From the NCBI RefSeq assembly GCF_014696345.1, contig NZ_JACJPY010000011.1:1-64000 (forward strand): DNA of 64,000 nucleotides, read 5' to 3'. The stretch comes from Pseudanabaena cinerea FACHB-1277. Lineage in GTDB: Bacteria; Cyanobacteriota; Cyanobacteriia; Pseudanabaenales; Pseudanabaenaceae. The notes under the pieces were generated by a model, which ran no database searches, was not told the DNA's origin, and was given only the letters and a program-made list of their open reading frames with translations. The position numbers and the translations under genes were made by a program. Shown piece by piece: positions 28,637 through 37,216 of this stretch. Within the stretch, counting starts at the first letter, position 1. Each line of letters opens with the position of its first letter.

Positions 28637-29818
28637 CTAATGATATCTAATGCCTGCCTGTTTGAGCCTAGCGAGAGCTTCACCAAGGCGATCGCAATCG
28701 GCAATCAGACTAATGCGGACATAACCTTCGCCGCCCTGACCAAAGGCACTACCAGGCGTGAAGACAACGCCCGTACTTTCTAATACCTTCAGAGCAAAGT
28801 CAGCCGAACTCATGCCACTGGGGACAGGAATCCATAAATACATAGTCGCATAGGTCTTGGGGATATCCCAACCCAATGCGCCCAAACCTGCAATCAAGAA
28901 ATCACGGCGTTCTTTGTAGCGATCGCACACTTCTTCGAGATACTTGTCAGGCAGTTGCAAAGCGGTTTCTGCCGCAACTTGGATCGCTGAAAAAATGCCA
29001 TAGTCGAGGTTAGTCTTGAGGGTGCGTAAGCCTTGGATCACATGGCGATTGCCCACCACAAAGCCCACGCGCCAGCCTGCCATATTATAGGTTTTGGAGA
29101 GGGTATGAAACTCCACGCCCACATCCTTGCCCCCTTCGATCTCTAACAAGCTGGTAGGGACATAGCCATCAAAGGCAAGCTCCGCATAACAGAGATCATG
29201 GACAAGCAGAATTTCGTATTTCTTGGCAAAGGCAACCACTTCCTCAAAAAATTCACGGGGGGCGATCGCACCTGTGGGGTTGGCGGGATAGTTGAAGTAC
29301 ATTACCTTGGCGCGTTTGGCGATGTCTTCAGGAATCCCCTTGAGATCAATCAGCCAATTATTTTCGGCGGTGAGAATCATCTCATAGATTTCACCACCCG
29401 CCAGTAAGGGCCCACGAAAATGGGCGGGATAGGCGGGGCTAGGCACAAGGACGACATCCCCAGGATTGATATAGGCGATCGCCAAATGCCCTAGCCCTTC
29501 CTTAGAGCCAATCAATGGCAGCGCCTCACCCTCTGGGTCAAGCTGCACGTTATAGCGGCGATGATACCAGTCAGTAATGGCACGGCGAAAACTGGCAGTA
29601 CCTTCAAAGGGCGGATAGCCGTGATTTTTTGGGTTTTGCAAAGCCGCGATCGCCGAATCGATCACAGGTTGCGGGGTCGGGCCATCGGGATTACCCATAC
29701 CGAGGTCAATTAAATCTAAACCTTGCTCCTTCGCTCGCAACTTCAACTCATCCAAGCGGGCAAACACATATTGAGGGAGTTTTTCTAGTCTCTGAGCAGG
29801 TTTGAGCCAAGTTTTCAT
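28637..29818 (-). CDS. Class I/II aminotransferase (AspC/DapL-like)
   Basis: This 393-residue PLP-dependent aminotransferase begins MKTWLKPAQRLEKLPQYVFA and contains DLGMGNPDGPTP, NYPANPTGAIA (Asn/Tyr pocket), HDLCYAELAFDG, the PLP lysine in HTLSKTYNMAGWRVGF (about 236) and the C-terminal arginine in GYVRISLIADCDR. It belongs to the subgroup annotated variously as aspartate, alanine (AlaC) or succinyl-diaminopimelate aminotransferase; a dedicated dapL is already present at 6580. The exact amino acid pair is unknown. The ATG at 29818 is chosen over a longer frame whose first 21 codons lack family similarity. Confidence 0.87.
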   Translation of the reverse strand: MKTWLKPAQRLEKLPQYVFARLDELKLRAKEQGLDLIDLGMGNPDGPTPQPVIDSAIAALQNPKNHGYPPFEGTASFRRAITDWYHRRYNVQLDPEGEALPLIGSKEGLGHLAIAYINPGDVVLVPSPAYPAHFRGPLLAGGEIYEMILTAENNWLIDLKGIPEDIAKRAKVMYFNYPANPTGAIAPREFFEEVVAFAKKYEILLVHDLCYAELAFDGYVPTSLLEIEGGKDVGVEFHTLSKTYNMAGWRVGFVVGNRHVIQGLRTLKTNLDYGIFSAIQVAAETALQLPDKYLEEVCDRYKERRDFLIAGLGALGWDIPKTYATMYLWIPVPSGMSSADFALKVLESTGVVFTPGSAFGQGGEGYVRISLIADCDRLGEALARLKQAGIRYH

Positions 29819-29881
29819 CGGTATTTTGCAAGCGTATAGGTTTAGTGTCTTCACAAGACTGGCAATAGCCATAAAAGCCAT

Positions 29882-30101
29882 AGAGATTCAATCTTACAGT
29901 GCTTTGCGCCCAAATCAAACTCAATAATTTTGGGAAAGTATTGCTTCAACGCACTTTCACCGCCTTTCACTGGGAAGGAGGCAAATCATAGCTAGAAATC
30001 AATGATATTCATTAGTACAATGAGTATTTATAGATGAATATCCATCTAAAGCCTAATATATCAAGCTAGGTATAGATTCTGCTCTATTTTGATGATTTGA
30101 T
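29882..30101. other. Gene-free stretch before ndhD
   Basis: No coding frame is supported. It contains one copy of the dispersed palindrome (ACAGTGCTTTGCGC at 29896-29909) and AT-rich sequence that probably holds the ndhD promoter. Confidence 0.5.
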
Positions 30102-30148
30102 AAATTGTTAACTTTTATGTCGAAAGACTTAATACAAGTTAACAATTT
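30102..30148. promoter_or_regulatory. Perfect 13-bp inverted repeat upstream of ndhD
   Basis: AAATTGTTAACTT (30102-30114) and AAGTTAACAATTT (30136-30148) are exact inverted repeats separated by 21 bases, ending 41 bases before the ndhD start. It could be an operator for a dimeric regulator or a 5' leader hairpin. The regulator is not known. Confidence 0.6.
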
Positions 30149-30189
30149 CTTCATACAATAATAAAAAAGAGTAAGTATTTATCCTCATC

Positions 30190-31809
30190 ATGTCTGTTGC
30201 AGAGTTCCCTTGGCTTACCGCGATTCTCCTGTTTCCCCTAATTGCCGCCTGTGCAATTCCCGTCATTCCTGATAAGTACGGCAAAAATGTGCGCTCCTAC
30301 GCGATCGCCGTGGCTTTTACAGAACTGTCCCTGATGATCTACGCATTTTGGCAGCAATACAATTGGCAAGTGCCAACACTTCAGATGGCGGAGAGCTATC
30401 CCTGGATTCCTCAGCTAGGTTTAAATTGGGCAGTGGCGGTTGATGGTTTATCCATGCCCCTGATTGTATTGACAGGTTTAATCACCACCTTAGCGATTTT
30501 TGCGGCGGGAAATGTTCAGCAAAAGCCCAGACTGTTTTACTTCTTGATGCTATGCCTTTACAGCGCTCAGATTGGTGTATTTGCGGCGCAAGATTTATTG
30601 CTATTTTTCTTCATGTGGGAATTGGAATTGATTCCCGTTTATTTGCTAATCGCGATTTGGGGGGGAAGCAAGCGACTCTATGCAGCGACAAAGTTTATTT
30701 TATATACGGCGATCGGTTCGATTTTCATTTTGGTAGCTGGTTTGGCGATGGCTTTTTATGGTGATACCGTCACTTTCAATATGGCGGAAATGGGACTGAA
30801 GCAATACCCGATCGCCTTTGAATTATTGGCCTATGCAGGTTTCTTAATTGCCTTTGGTGTGAAGCTGCCCATGTTCCCTTTGCATACATGGTTGCCCGAT
30901 GCCCATGGTGAAGCTTCCGCACCCGTATCGATGGTTTTGGCAGGCGTACTATTAAAAATGGGTGGCTATGCGCTGATCCGTTTCAATATTGAAATGCTGC
31001 CCAATGCCCATGTTTATTTTGCGCCCCTATTGGCAGTATTAGGTGTAGTTGGCATTGTTTACGGCGCGATCGCTGCCTTTGGTCAACAACATCTCAAGCG
31101 CCGTCTTGCCTATTCTTCCATTTCCCACATGGGTTTTATTTTAGTGGGCTTAGCCTCCTTCAATGCCCTTGGCGTTAGTGGCGCAGTATTGCAAATGCTG
31201 TCCCACGGGTTAATTGCCGCCGCCCTCTTCTTCCTTGCTGGTGTCACTTACGATCGCACCCATACTTTAATGATGGATGAAATGGGCGGTATTGCCAAAT
31301 CCATGCCCAAAGCATTCGCCCTAATGACCGCCGCCGCGATGGCATCCCTTGCCTTACCAGGGATGAGTGGCTTTGTAAGTGAGTTGCAGGTATTTCTTGG
31401 AATTACCACTAGTGATGTTTATTCTGCCAATTTCAAAACTGTCATGGTGGCGATCGCTGCCTTTGGCGTAATCATCACGCCTATCTATTTACTCTCCACC
31501 CTGCGCCAAGTGTTCTATGGCAAACCTAATCCCACCTTGCACCTTGAGCAGGTTAGTTCATATTTCACCGATGCCAATCCCCGTGAAGTATTTATCGCTG
31601 CCTGTTTGATCGTGCCGATTGTGGCGATCGGGCTATATCCTAAGCTGGCTACTCAAACCTATGATGTCAAAACCGTAGCTGTCACCGAGCAAGCAAGGGA
31701 TGCCTTTAGTACTGTTGCTCAAGCCCATCCCACTCTATATTCGGCGGGTTGGGTTGCCCCCAAGTTGCCAAGTTCGCCATCCCCAACTTTGTTGGGCATC
31801 GTTGAATAA
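30190..31809 (+). CDS. ndhD: NAD(P)H-quinone oxidoreductase chain 4 (NdhD)
   Basis: This 539-residue subunit of the thylakoid NDH-1 complex is a proton-pumping antiporter-like chain with about 14 helices. Family landmarks: [18 protein letters not shown] (conserved Glu in the fifth helix), [19 protein letters not shown] (conserved Lys/His), [10 protein letters not shown]-type segment [14 protein letters not shown], and [16 protein letters not shown]. Cyanobacteria have several ndhD copies for respiration/cyclic flow or CO2 uptake; no ndhF or cup genes are adjacent, so this is likely the stand-alone NdhD1/D2 type. It starts with ATG at 30190 ([11 protein letters not shown]) after a leader containing a perfect inverted repeat. 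An unpaired chain here is normal for this lineage. Confidence 0.93.
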   Translation: MSVAEFPWLTAILLFPLIAACAIPVIPDKYGKNVRSYAIAVAFTELSLMIYAFWQQYNWQVPTLQMAESYPWIPQLGLNWAVAVDGLSMPLIVLTGLITTLAIFAAGNVQQKPRLFYFLMLCLYSAQIGVFAAQDLLLFFFMWELELIPVYLLIAIWGGSKRLYAATKFILYTAIGSIFILVAGLAMAFYGDTVTFNMAEMGLKQYPIAFELLAYAGFLIAFGVKLPMFPLHTWLPDAHGEASAPVSMVLAGVLLKMGGYALIRFNIEMLPNAHVYFAPLLAVLGVVGIVYGAIAAFGQQHLKRRLAYSSISHMGFILVGLASFNALGVSGAVLQMLSHGLIAAALFFLAGVTYDRTHTLMMDEMGGIAKSMPKAFALMTAAAMASLALPGMSGFVSELQVFLGITTSDVYSANFKTVMVAIAAFGVIITPIYLLSTLRQVFYGKPNPTLHLEQVSSYFTDANPREVFIAACLIVPIVAIGLYPKLATQTYDVKTVAVTEQARDAFSTVAQAHPTLYSAGWVAPKLPSSPSPTLLGIVE

Positions 31810-31912
31810 TGATCGGGATTTTAAACCCAAGTCTGCGGCGATTCGATAAAATGAGTTCAGCGCTAATGAAGACTGTAATTTTATCGCGATCGCCCCTTTA
31901 ATTTCCCCGTTC

Positions 31913-33169
31913 ATGATTTTACAAAAATGGCTCTCGGTAGTTGGTATTGGTGAAGATGGTCTAGCAGGATTGAACGCGATCGGGCGATCGCTAATTGAGC
32001 AAGCAGAAATCATTTTTGGGGGCGATCGCCATTTAGCAATGTTGCAGGATCTTGATTCGAGCCATCGGCAAGGGCAACAACTGCGGCTAGCTTGGCAAGC
32101 TCCCATCGAAAAATCTGTTGCACAAATCCTGAGCTATCGAGGTAAGCGGGTTTGTGTGTTGGCAAGTGGTGATCCTCTATGGTTTGGCATCGGCACAACC
32201 CTATTGAAAAAGATTGCCATCGCCGAAATAACCATTTTGCCATCACCCTCCACATTTAGTTGGATTTGTGCGCGTTTGGGTTGGACACTCAATGAAGTAG
32301 AAACCCTGAGCCTATGTGGTCGCTCAGCCGCCCTCATCCAAACTTACATCTACCCCAACGCCAAGCTTTTAATTCTCAGCGCCAACCATAAGACTCCGCA
32401 AATCGTGGCAAATACACTCTGCGATCGCCACTTTAGCAACAGTAAAATCACTGTGTTTGAACATCTCAATGGGGTTAAAGAGCGCATCGTTACGACTACG
32501 GCAATGGAACTAGAGCATCTTGGCGCATTTGCCGATCTCAATGCGATCGCTGTGGAATGTGTGGCAAGCTTTGAGACAAGCACCGAAGCAGTATTGGCGG
32601 CAAAAACGCGATCGCGTATGGCAGGGCTACCCGATAGCGCTTATCACCATGATGGACAGCTAACTAAGCGCGAAGTCCGTGCTGTCACCCTATCCTCCCT
32701 TGCCCCCAATGCTGGTGAAATGCTGTGGGATGTGGGTGCTGGCTGTGGCTCGATCGCCATTGAATGGATGCGAAGTCATCCCCGTTGCCAAGCGATCGCC
32801 ATTGAGAAGTCGCGTACCCATTTCATTACAGAAAATGCGATCGCCCTCGGCACACCTAATTTGCAAATCATCGCAGGACAAGCTCCCGATGTCTTGCAAG
32901 GTTTGCCCACCCCTGATGCCATATTTATCGGCGGTGGCGCAACCACGACAGGCTTAATGGATATTTGTTGGCAAAGTCTGCGATCTCAGGGGCGGATAGT
33001 GGCGAATGTTGTCACTCTGGAAGGCGAGCAGCAATTATGGCAATGGCAACAAAAATATGGTGGTACACTTACCCAAATAGCCATTAGCCGTGCAGAAGCG
33101 ATCGGTTCATTTTTAGGATGGAAGCCAATGCGACCTGTTACGCAATGGCAGGTTATTAAGCTTGTTTAG
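31913..33169 (+). CDS. cobL: Precorrin-6Y C5,15-methyltransferase (decarboxylating)
   Basis: This 418-residue bifunctional enzyme of cobalamin synthesis methylates C5 and C15 of the corrin ring and removes the acetate carboxyl. The N-terminal CbiE-type domain (1-~205) has VVGIGEDGLAGL, FGGDRHL and LASGDPLWFGIGTTL. The C-terminal CbiT-type domain (~215-418) has LTKREVRAVTLSSLAPNAGE, the SAM loop WDVGAGCGSIAIEW and AIFIGGGAT. This fused form is the common cyanobacterial state. ATG start at 31913. The stop codon sits inside the following hairpin. No cobalamin riboswitch is recognisable in the 100-bp leader. Confidence 0.95.
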   Translation: MILQKWLSVVGIGEDGLAGLNAIGRSLIEQAEIIFGGDRHLAMLQDLDSSHRQGQQLRLAWQAPIEKSVAQILSYRGKRVCVLASGDPLWFGIGTTLLKKIAIAEITILPSPSTFSWICARLGWTLNEVETLSLCGRSAALIQTYIYPNAKLLILSANHKTPQIVANTLCDRHFSNSKITVFEHLNGVKERIVTTTAMELEHLGAFADLNAIAVECVASFETSTEAVLAAKTRSRMAGLPDSAYHHDGQLTKREVRAVTLSSLAPNAGEMLWDVGAGCGSIAIEWMRSHPRCQAIAIEKSRTHFITENAIALGTPNLQIIAGQAPDVLQGLPTPDAIFIGGGATTTGLMDICWQSLRSQGRIVANVVTLEGEQQLWQWQQKYGGTLTQIAISRAEAIGSFLGWKPMRPVTQWQVIKLV

Positions 33170-33193
33170 CGTGAGAGACTTCTCAAACAAGCT
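33159..33193 (+). terminator. Hairpin overlapping the cobL stop
   Basis: AGCTTGTTTAG and CTCAAACAAGCT pair around a ~12-base loop and include the cobL stop codon. It is 19 bases upstream of mutL, so it may attenuate cobL-mutL readthrough. Confidence 0.6.
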
Positions 33194-33211
33194 CTAGAAA
33201 AAATATAAATT

Positions 33212-34885
33212 ATGTCCAATATCCAGACTTTACCGCTTGAAGTTGTGCATCTCATCGCCGCAGGGGAGGTGATTGACTCGCTGGCGGCTGTCGTGCGGGA
33301 GCTTGCGGAAAATGCGATCGATGCTCAAGCTAATCGGATTGTGGTTAACGTTTGGACAGATTCCCTGTCGATGCAGGTTAGCGATAATGGTTGTGGCATG
33401 GCGATCGCCGATCTTATGCAAGCCGCCACACCTCACTCCACCAGCAAAATTAGTAATGCGGCAGATTTGCGCCAAATCCGTAGTCTTGGCTTTCGCGGTG
33501 AAGCCCTCTATAGTCTTGCCCAGCTTGCCGATCTGAGTATTTGTAGTCGTCCCAAATTAGAGCCTGTGGGCTATCAGGCGCATTACGATCAATCAGGCGC
33601 AGTTAATGAACGTCCAAAAGTAATCGCGATCGCCACAGGGACAGTCGTTACAGTTAAACAGCTTTTCAAACGCTATCCCAATCGCCAACAGTCACTGCCT
33701 AGTGCCGCGCAGCAAATTCGTAAAGTCCAGTTACAGGTGCAGCATATGGCGATCGCCCATCCGCACATTAGTTGGCAGATCTATTTAGATGATCGCGATT
33801 GGCTCTCGATTTGGGCAGGGGCAAATGTTAGCGAGATTTTGCCGCAAATTGTCAATTCTATTCAGCCCTACGATTTATTGTATAAACACTTTGACTTCTT
33901 CCCTAACCACTCTCTTCATCAGAACCCTGAAACGCAGATAGAGAATCAGAGAGAGTCTATTACCATTACCCTCGGCTTACCCAGTCGCATCTCTCGCCCT
34001 CGCCTTGATTGGCTCAAAATCATTCTCAATGGTCGCGTAATTAATTTCCCTGAACTAGAGCAAATAATTTTAGCTAGTTTAGAGAGAACCTTGCCGCGCA
34101 ATCGCTTCCCCATCTGTATTGTGCAGTTAGATCTTCCCTGCGATCGCATCGATTGGAATCGACATCCTGCCAAAACTGAAGCATATATTCAAGACTTAGC
34201 GGCATTGCAAAGTCGACTTAAGGAATGCTTAGCGGAAATGCTGAAAATACCCAATACACCTGTCACCTATACCAATGCCACTAATGAGCTATTAAGAGCC
34301 GCCGAGCGCAAAACTGCCTATCTAGTTCCTGCAAAACGTGAGAATTTCAATCAATCTCATCCTTCCATCAAAGCGATCGCCCAAGTATTGCGGACTTATA
34401 TTTTGGCAGAACATGCAGGGGGGCTTTGGTTAGTGGAACAGCACGTTGCCCATGAAAGGGTAATTTTTGAGCGCATTGAAGCCCAATGGCAGGTGGTTGA
34501 AATTGAGCAGCCAATTTTGTTGAAAAACTTAGATGATGATGGTGTGGCAAGGTTGCAAGCGCTGGGGCTAGAGGTTGTCGCTTTTGGAACGCAGATTTGG
34601 GCGGTGCGATCGCTGCCTGAAATATTGGTTGGGCATAGAGATTGCGAATTGATCCTACGAGAGATGAGTCAACAGGATGATCCCACCCTAGCGAGAGCTA
34701 CCGCCGCTTGCCGCAGTGCCATTCGCAATGGTGAAGTTTTAGATCTCGCAACGATGGGCGATCTGCTTAGCCAATGGCAACAAACCCGCAATCCCCATAC
34801 CTGTCCCCACGGTCGTCCCATTTGCCTAGCGATCGATCAAACCGATCTTGCCAAATTTTTTCACCGCAATTGGCTAATCAAATAA
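33212..34885 (+). CDS. mutL: DNA mismatch repair protein MutL
   Basis: This 557-residue GHKL ATPase couples MutS mismatch recognition to strand removal. ATPase motifs: ELAENAIDA (motif I), DNGCGM (II), the TPHSTSKI and LGFRGEALYSL lid segments. The middle region is variable. The C-terminal domain has EQHVAHERVIFERIE, matching the DQHA(X)2E(X)4E endonuclease motif with D to E and A to V changes, plus ACRSAIRNGE and CPHGRP; nicking activity is therefore plausible but uncertain. The N-terminal signature AAGEVIDSLAAVVREL departs from the usual AGEVVERPASVVKEL. It is 42 bp downstream of cobL, same strand. Confidence 0.95.
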   Translation: MSNIQTLPLEVVHLIAAGEVIDSLAAVVRELAENAIDAQANRIVVNVWTDSLSMQVSDNGCGMAIADLMQAATPHSTSKISNAADLRQIRSLGFRGEALYSLAQLADLSICSRPKLEPVGYQAHYDQSGAVNERPKVIAIATGTVVTVKQLFKRYPNRQQSLPSAAQQIRKVQLQVQHMAIAHPHISWQIYLDDRDWLSIWAGANVSEILPQIVNSIQPYDLLYKHFDFFPNHSLHQNPETQIENQRESITITLGLPSRISRPRLDWLKIILNGRVINFPELEQIILASLERTLPRNRFPICIVQLDLPCDRIDWNRHPAKTEAYIQDLAALQSRLKECLAEMLKIPNTPVTYTNATNELLRAAERKTAYLVPAKRENFNQSHPSIKAIAQVLRTYILAEHAGGLWLVEQHVAHERVIFERIEAQWQVVEIEQPILLKNLDDDGVARLQALGLEVVAFGTQIWAVRSLPEILVGHRDCELILREMSQQDDPTLARATAACRSAIRNGEVLDLATMGDLLSQWQQTRNPHTCPHGRPICLAIDQTDLAKFFHRNWLIK

Positions 34886-34926
34886 ACAGATCAAAGAAAC
34901 TAACTAAAGATAATCTCCAGCAGCAT

Positions 34927-35781
34927 TCAAGCATTTAACAGCAATTGGTATAGATCAGGACGGCGATCGCGAAAGAATCCGAAGGAAGCTCGATTTAGCC
35001 TAACAATATCCAAATCAAACTCAGCCGTAATTACTCCCTCTTCTATATCGTTGAGCTCTGCCACCTTATCACCACGCTGATCAGCAATAAACGAATGTCC
35101 ATAAAAAGTTTGACTGCCCTCCAAGCCAATGCGATTAGCTGCCGCCACAGGGATCACATTGCTCACCGCATGACCGATCATCGCCCTTTGCCAAGGATCT
35201 TTAGTGTTTAAATTTGGCTCCTCTGGCTCTGACCCGATCGCCGTTGGATAAAGCAAAATTTCTGCACCCATCAGCACCATTGCCCGCGCACATTCAGGAA
35301 ACCATTGATCCCAGCAAATTCCTACACCAATCTTGCCAAATGTGGTATCCCAAACCCTAAAGCCCGTATCGCCATTGCGGAAGTAGAACTTCTCTTCATA
35401 ACCAGGTCCATCGGGAATATGACTTTTGCGATATACACCTAACATTGCACCATCGGCATTAATCATTGCCAAACTGTTGTAATAAACCTGACCCGATCGC
35501 TCAAAAAAAGAAACAGGAATCACCACCTTCAATGCCTGTGCCAACTGTTGAAAATGGGCAATTGTCGGATGATCGGCAACAGGATAAGCCCAATCGAAGA
35601 AGCGATCGCGCTCCTCGCGACAAAAATAAGCACCTTCAAATAGTTCTGGTGGCAAGATCACCTGCGCTCCTTGATGCGCTGCCTTGCTCACCAATTCCGA
35701 GATTTTAGCAACATTTGTCGCCCTATCCGCATTTAGAAATGCCTGAATTACGGCAATCTTGACAGTCTTAGATGATGGCAT
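34927..35781 (-). CDS. aguB: N-carbamoylputrescine amidohydrolase-like enzyme
   Basis: This 284-residue carbon-nitrogen hydrolase is most like N-carbamoylputrescine amidase, the last step from agmatine to putrescine. The catalytic triad of the nitrilase fold is visible: Glu in LPPELFEGAYFCREE (about 46), Lys in YRKSHIPDGPGYEEKFYF (about 119) and Cys in GVGICWDQWFPE (about 155). The substrate-linked RRPDLY tail also fits AguB. ATG start at 35781. It converges with mutL across 40 bp. Agmatine deiminase is not in the window. Confidence 0.9.
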   Translation of the reverse strand: MPSSKTVKIAVIQAFLNADRATNVAKISELVSKAAHQGAQVILPPELFEGAYFCREERDRFFDWAYPVADHPTIAHFQQLAQALKVVIPVSFFERSGQVYYNSLAMINADGAMLGVYRKSHIPDGPGYEEKFYFRNGDTGFRVWDTTFGKIGVGICWDQWFPECARAMVLMGAEILLYPTAIGSEPEEPNLNTKDPWQRAMIGHAVSNVIPVAAANRIGLEGSQTFYGHSFIADQRGDKVAELNDIEEGVITAEFDLDIVRLNRASFGFFRDRRPDLYQLLLNA

Positions 35782-35785
35782 CAGT

Positions 35786-35810
35786 ACTTACAGCGCTTTG
35801 CGCTGACATA
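35786..35810. repeat. Clear copy of a dispersed intergenic palindrome
   Basis: ACAGCGCTTTGCGCTG is an almost perfect palindrome just upstream of the aguB start. Similar TACAGC(G/A)CTTTGCGC elements recur between genes throughout the window (see findings). Confidence 0.6.
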
Positions 35811-35986
35811 AAGCTCAAGTTTTGCATACATCAAGTTTTGCATAAATAGGGCTGTACCTTATTTGCTCAAAATTAATTTTCCCCATTAATTTTCCCCATT
35901 AATGTTGGCAAGTTACAAAGCAATCTTTACAAGCTACAGACAAGCTACATACAAGCTACAATTGTCTCATTGCCTAGCTGTCAGCC

Positions 35987-36217
35987 ATGAAGCAACTAGT
36001 AATTATCCTAATTCAACTTTACCGCATCCTAATTTCACCATTATTTCCGCCCAGATGTCGTTTTCAGCCGACTTGCTCCCAATATGCTCTCACGGCGATC
36101 GAGCGATTTGGACTCATTACAGGCGGCACAATGGCAACTAAACGAATCCTACGCTGCCATCCTTGGCACATCGGTGGCTATGATCCAGTGCCACAAAACT
36201 CTCAAGAAGAAGTGTAA
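35987..36217 (+). CDS. yidD: Membrane protein insertion efficiency factor YidD
   Basis: This 76-residue protein starts [20 protein letters not shown], an amphipathic membrane-binding helix, followed by the invariant [19 protein letters not shown] and [14 protein letters not shown]. YidD assists membrane protein insertion through YidC. In many bacteria it neighbours rnpA and yidC; here it stands alone. It is followed by a short terminator hairpin. Confidence 0.95.
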   Translation: MKQLVIILIQLYRILISPLFPPRCRFQPTCSQYALTAIERFGLITGGTMATKRILRCHPWHIGGYDPVPQNSQEEV

Positions 36218-36239
36218 GAGATGGCTTAGCCATGTCTTA
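36215..36239 (+). terminator. Terminator after yidD
   Basis: TAAGAGATGGC and GCCATGTCTTA pair around a TTA loop and run into an A-rich tract. It begins at the yidD stop codon. Confidence 0.7.
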
Positions 36240-36267
36240 AAAAACGTTTAGGAATTACTTTCTGCGG

Positions 36268-36726
36268 TCAAAGGTTTTCATTCTCATTAAATTTCCCGAT
36301 CGTTAATAAGCCTGTTGCCAATGAACCCATATAGGCTAATAGGAATCCGAAAAAAGCATCTTCCACGGCTTGCCAATGCGGTGCATTGCTAAATCCAGTT
36401 CTCGGTACATCAGTCAATATAACTTGCAGGTTTGAGTAACATCTAGAACCCTGTTTGAATCCATAACAATTGGCGGGAGAAACTAATAAGGTAGCGAGTT
36501 GCAAGGACAAAACCATACCGAATATCCAATATTTAATATGTCTGAACTGATATTTTTTACGCCGATTTTGCCAGCTAGCAACCCAACATATCAGCAGGAT
36601 AATTCCATAGAATGGCATTAGTAAAAATAGATAGAAAATCCAGCCAGCGATCGTATTGGAAACCACTAAAAACAGAATGCAGCTTACAACAATATAGACT
36701 GTGAGGAGCAAAGCAAATTTGATCAT
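36268..36726 (-). CDS. Hypothetical small membrane protein coupled to larC
   Basis: This 152-residue protein has about four hydrophobic segments (residues ~3-25, 29-50, 68-85, 128-148) and two cysteines in a loop (NCYGFKQGSRCY). I do not recognise the family. Its start codon overlaps the stop of the larC second half by four bases (ATGA), so it is translationally coupled and lies last in the larC operon. Nothing else indicates its role. Confidence 0.6.
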   Translation of the reverse strand: MIKFALLLTVYIVVSCILFLVVSNTIAGWIFYLFLLMPFYGIILLICWVASWQNRRKKYQFRHIKYWIFGMVLSLQLATLLVSPANCYGFKQGSRCYSNLQVILTDVPRTGFSNAPHWQAVEDAFFGFLLAYMGSLATGLLTIGKFNENENL

Positions 36727-37199
36727 GGTTTTATGGGAAGTTGGAATGCAGCTTTTACAGACTCTTGGATCATGCTTAAAGGCAGATTATGCGATCGCGC
36801 TAATTTGGCACAGTCTTCATATTCAGGCTGCACCGTGCAGAAACCATTACGCCAGGCAATTTTGACCCTAGCATTACCATATTCGGTGGTCACTTCCTGA
36901 AGTTCACGCTGGAGGATTTGCCGCTCTTGCTGACGCACCCGAATGCCTAGGGTGCTAGTTTCTTGAAAGAGAATCTGTTCGCAAATAGCTTGGCGATCGC
37001 AGGGACAAATCACCGTAATTAAGATGCCATGACGTGATTTTTTCATGGTAATTGCTTGGGTATAGACATCCAGCGCCCCCTGTGATAGCAACTGCTCCAT
37101 AGTGTAGGCGATCGCTTGGGCGGTCATATCATCCACCTGTGTCTCCAAAATACTAATCACTTCGGAGGTGGGTGCAAATTCTGAATCTTCCCAAATCAA
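36723..37199 (-). CDS. larC: LarC, C-terminal half (frame -1)
   Basis: This 158-residue frame is the C-terminal domain of the nickel pincer cofactor protein LarC: VISILETQVDDMTAQAI, ALDVYTQAITMKKSRHG, VICPCDRQAICEQILFQETSTLGIRVR and VQPEYEDCAKLARSHNLPL are family landmarks. It has no good start codon of its own (a TTG at 37199, no ribosome binding site). It continues upstream in frame (SLALQAAD) to an A9 run shared with the N-terminal half, so it is normally reached by a -1 shift. LarC inserts nickel into the pyridinium-dithiocarboxylate cofactor using CTP. The four-base overlap with the next gene shows it is translated. Confidence 0.85.
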   Translation of the reverse strand: MIWEDSEFAPTSEVISILETQVDDMTAQAIAYTMEQLLSQGALDVYTQAITMKKSRHGILITVICPCDRQAICEQILFQETSTLGIRVRQQERQILQRELQEVTTEYGNARVKIAWRNGFCTVQPEYEDCAKLARSHNLPLSMIQESVKAAFQLPIKP

Positions 37200-37216
37200 A
37201 TCAGCAGCTTGCAGAG

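Noticed and set aside
31810-31912. Cobalamin riboswitch before cobL
   Set aside because: The 100-bp leader is too short and lacks the B12-box pattern.
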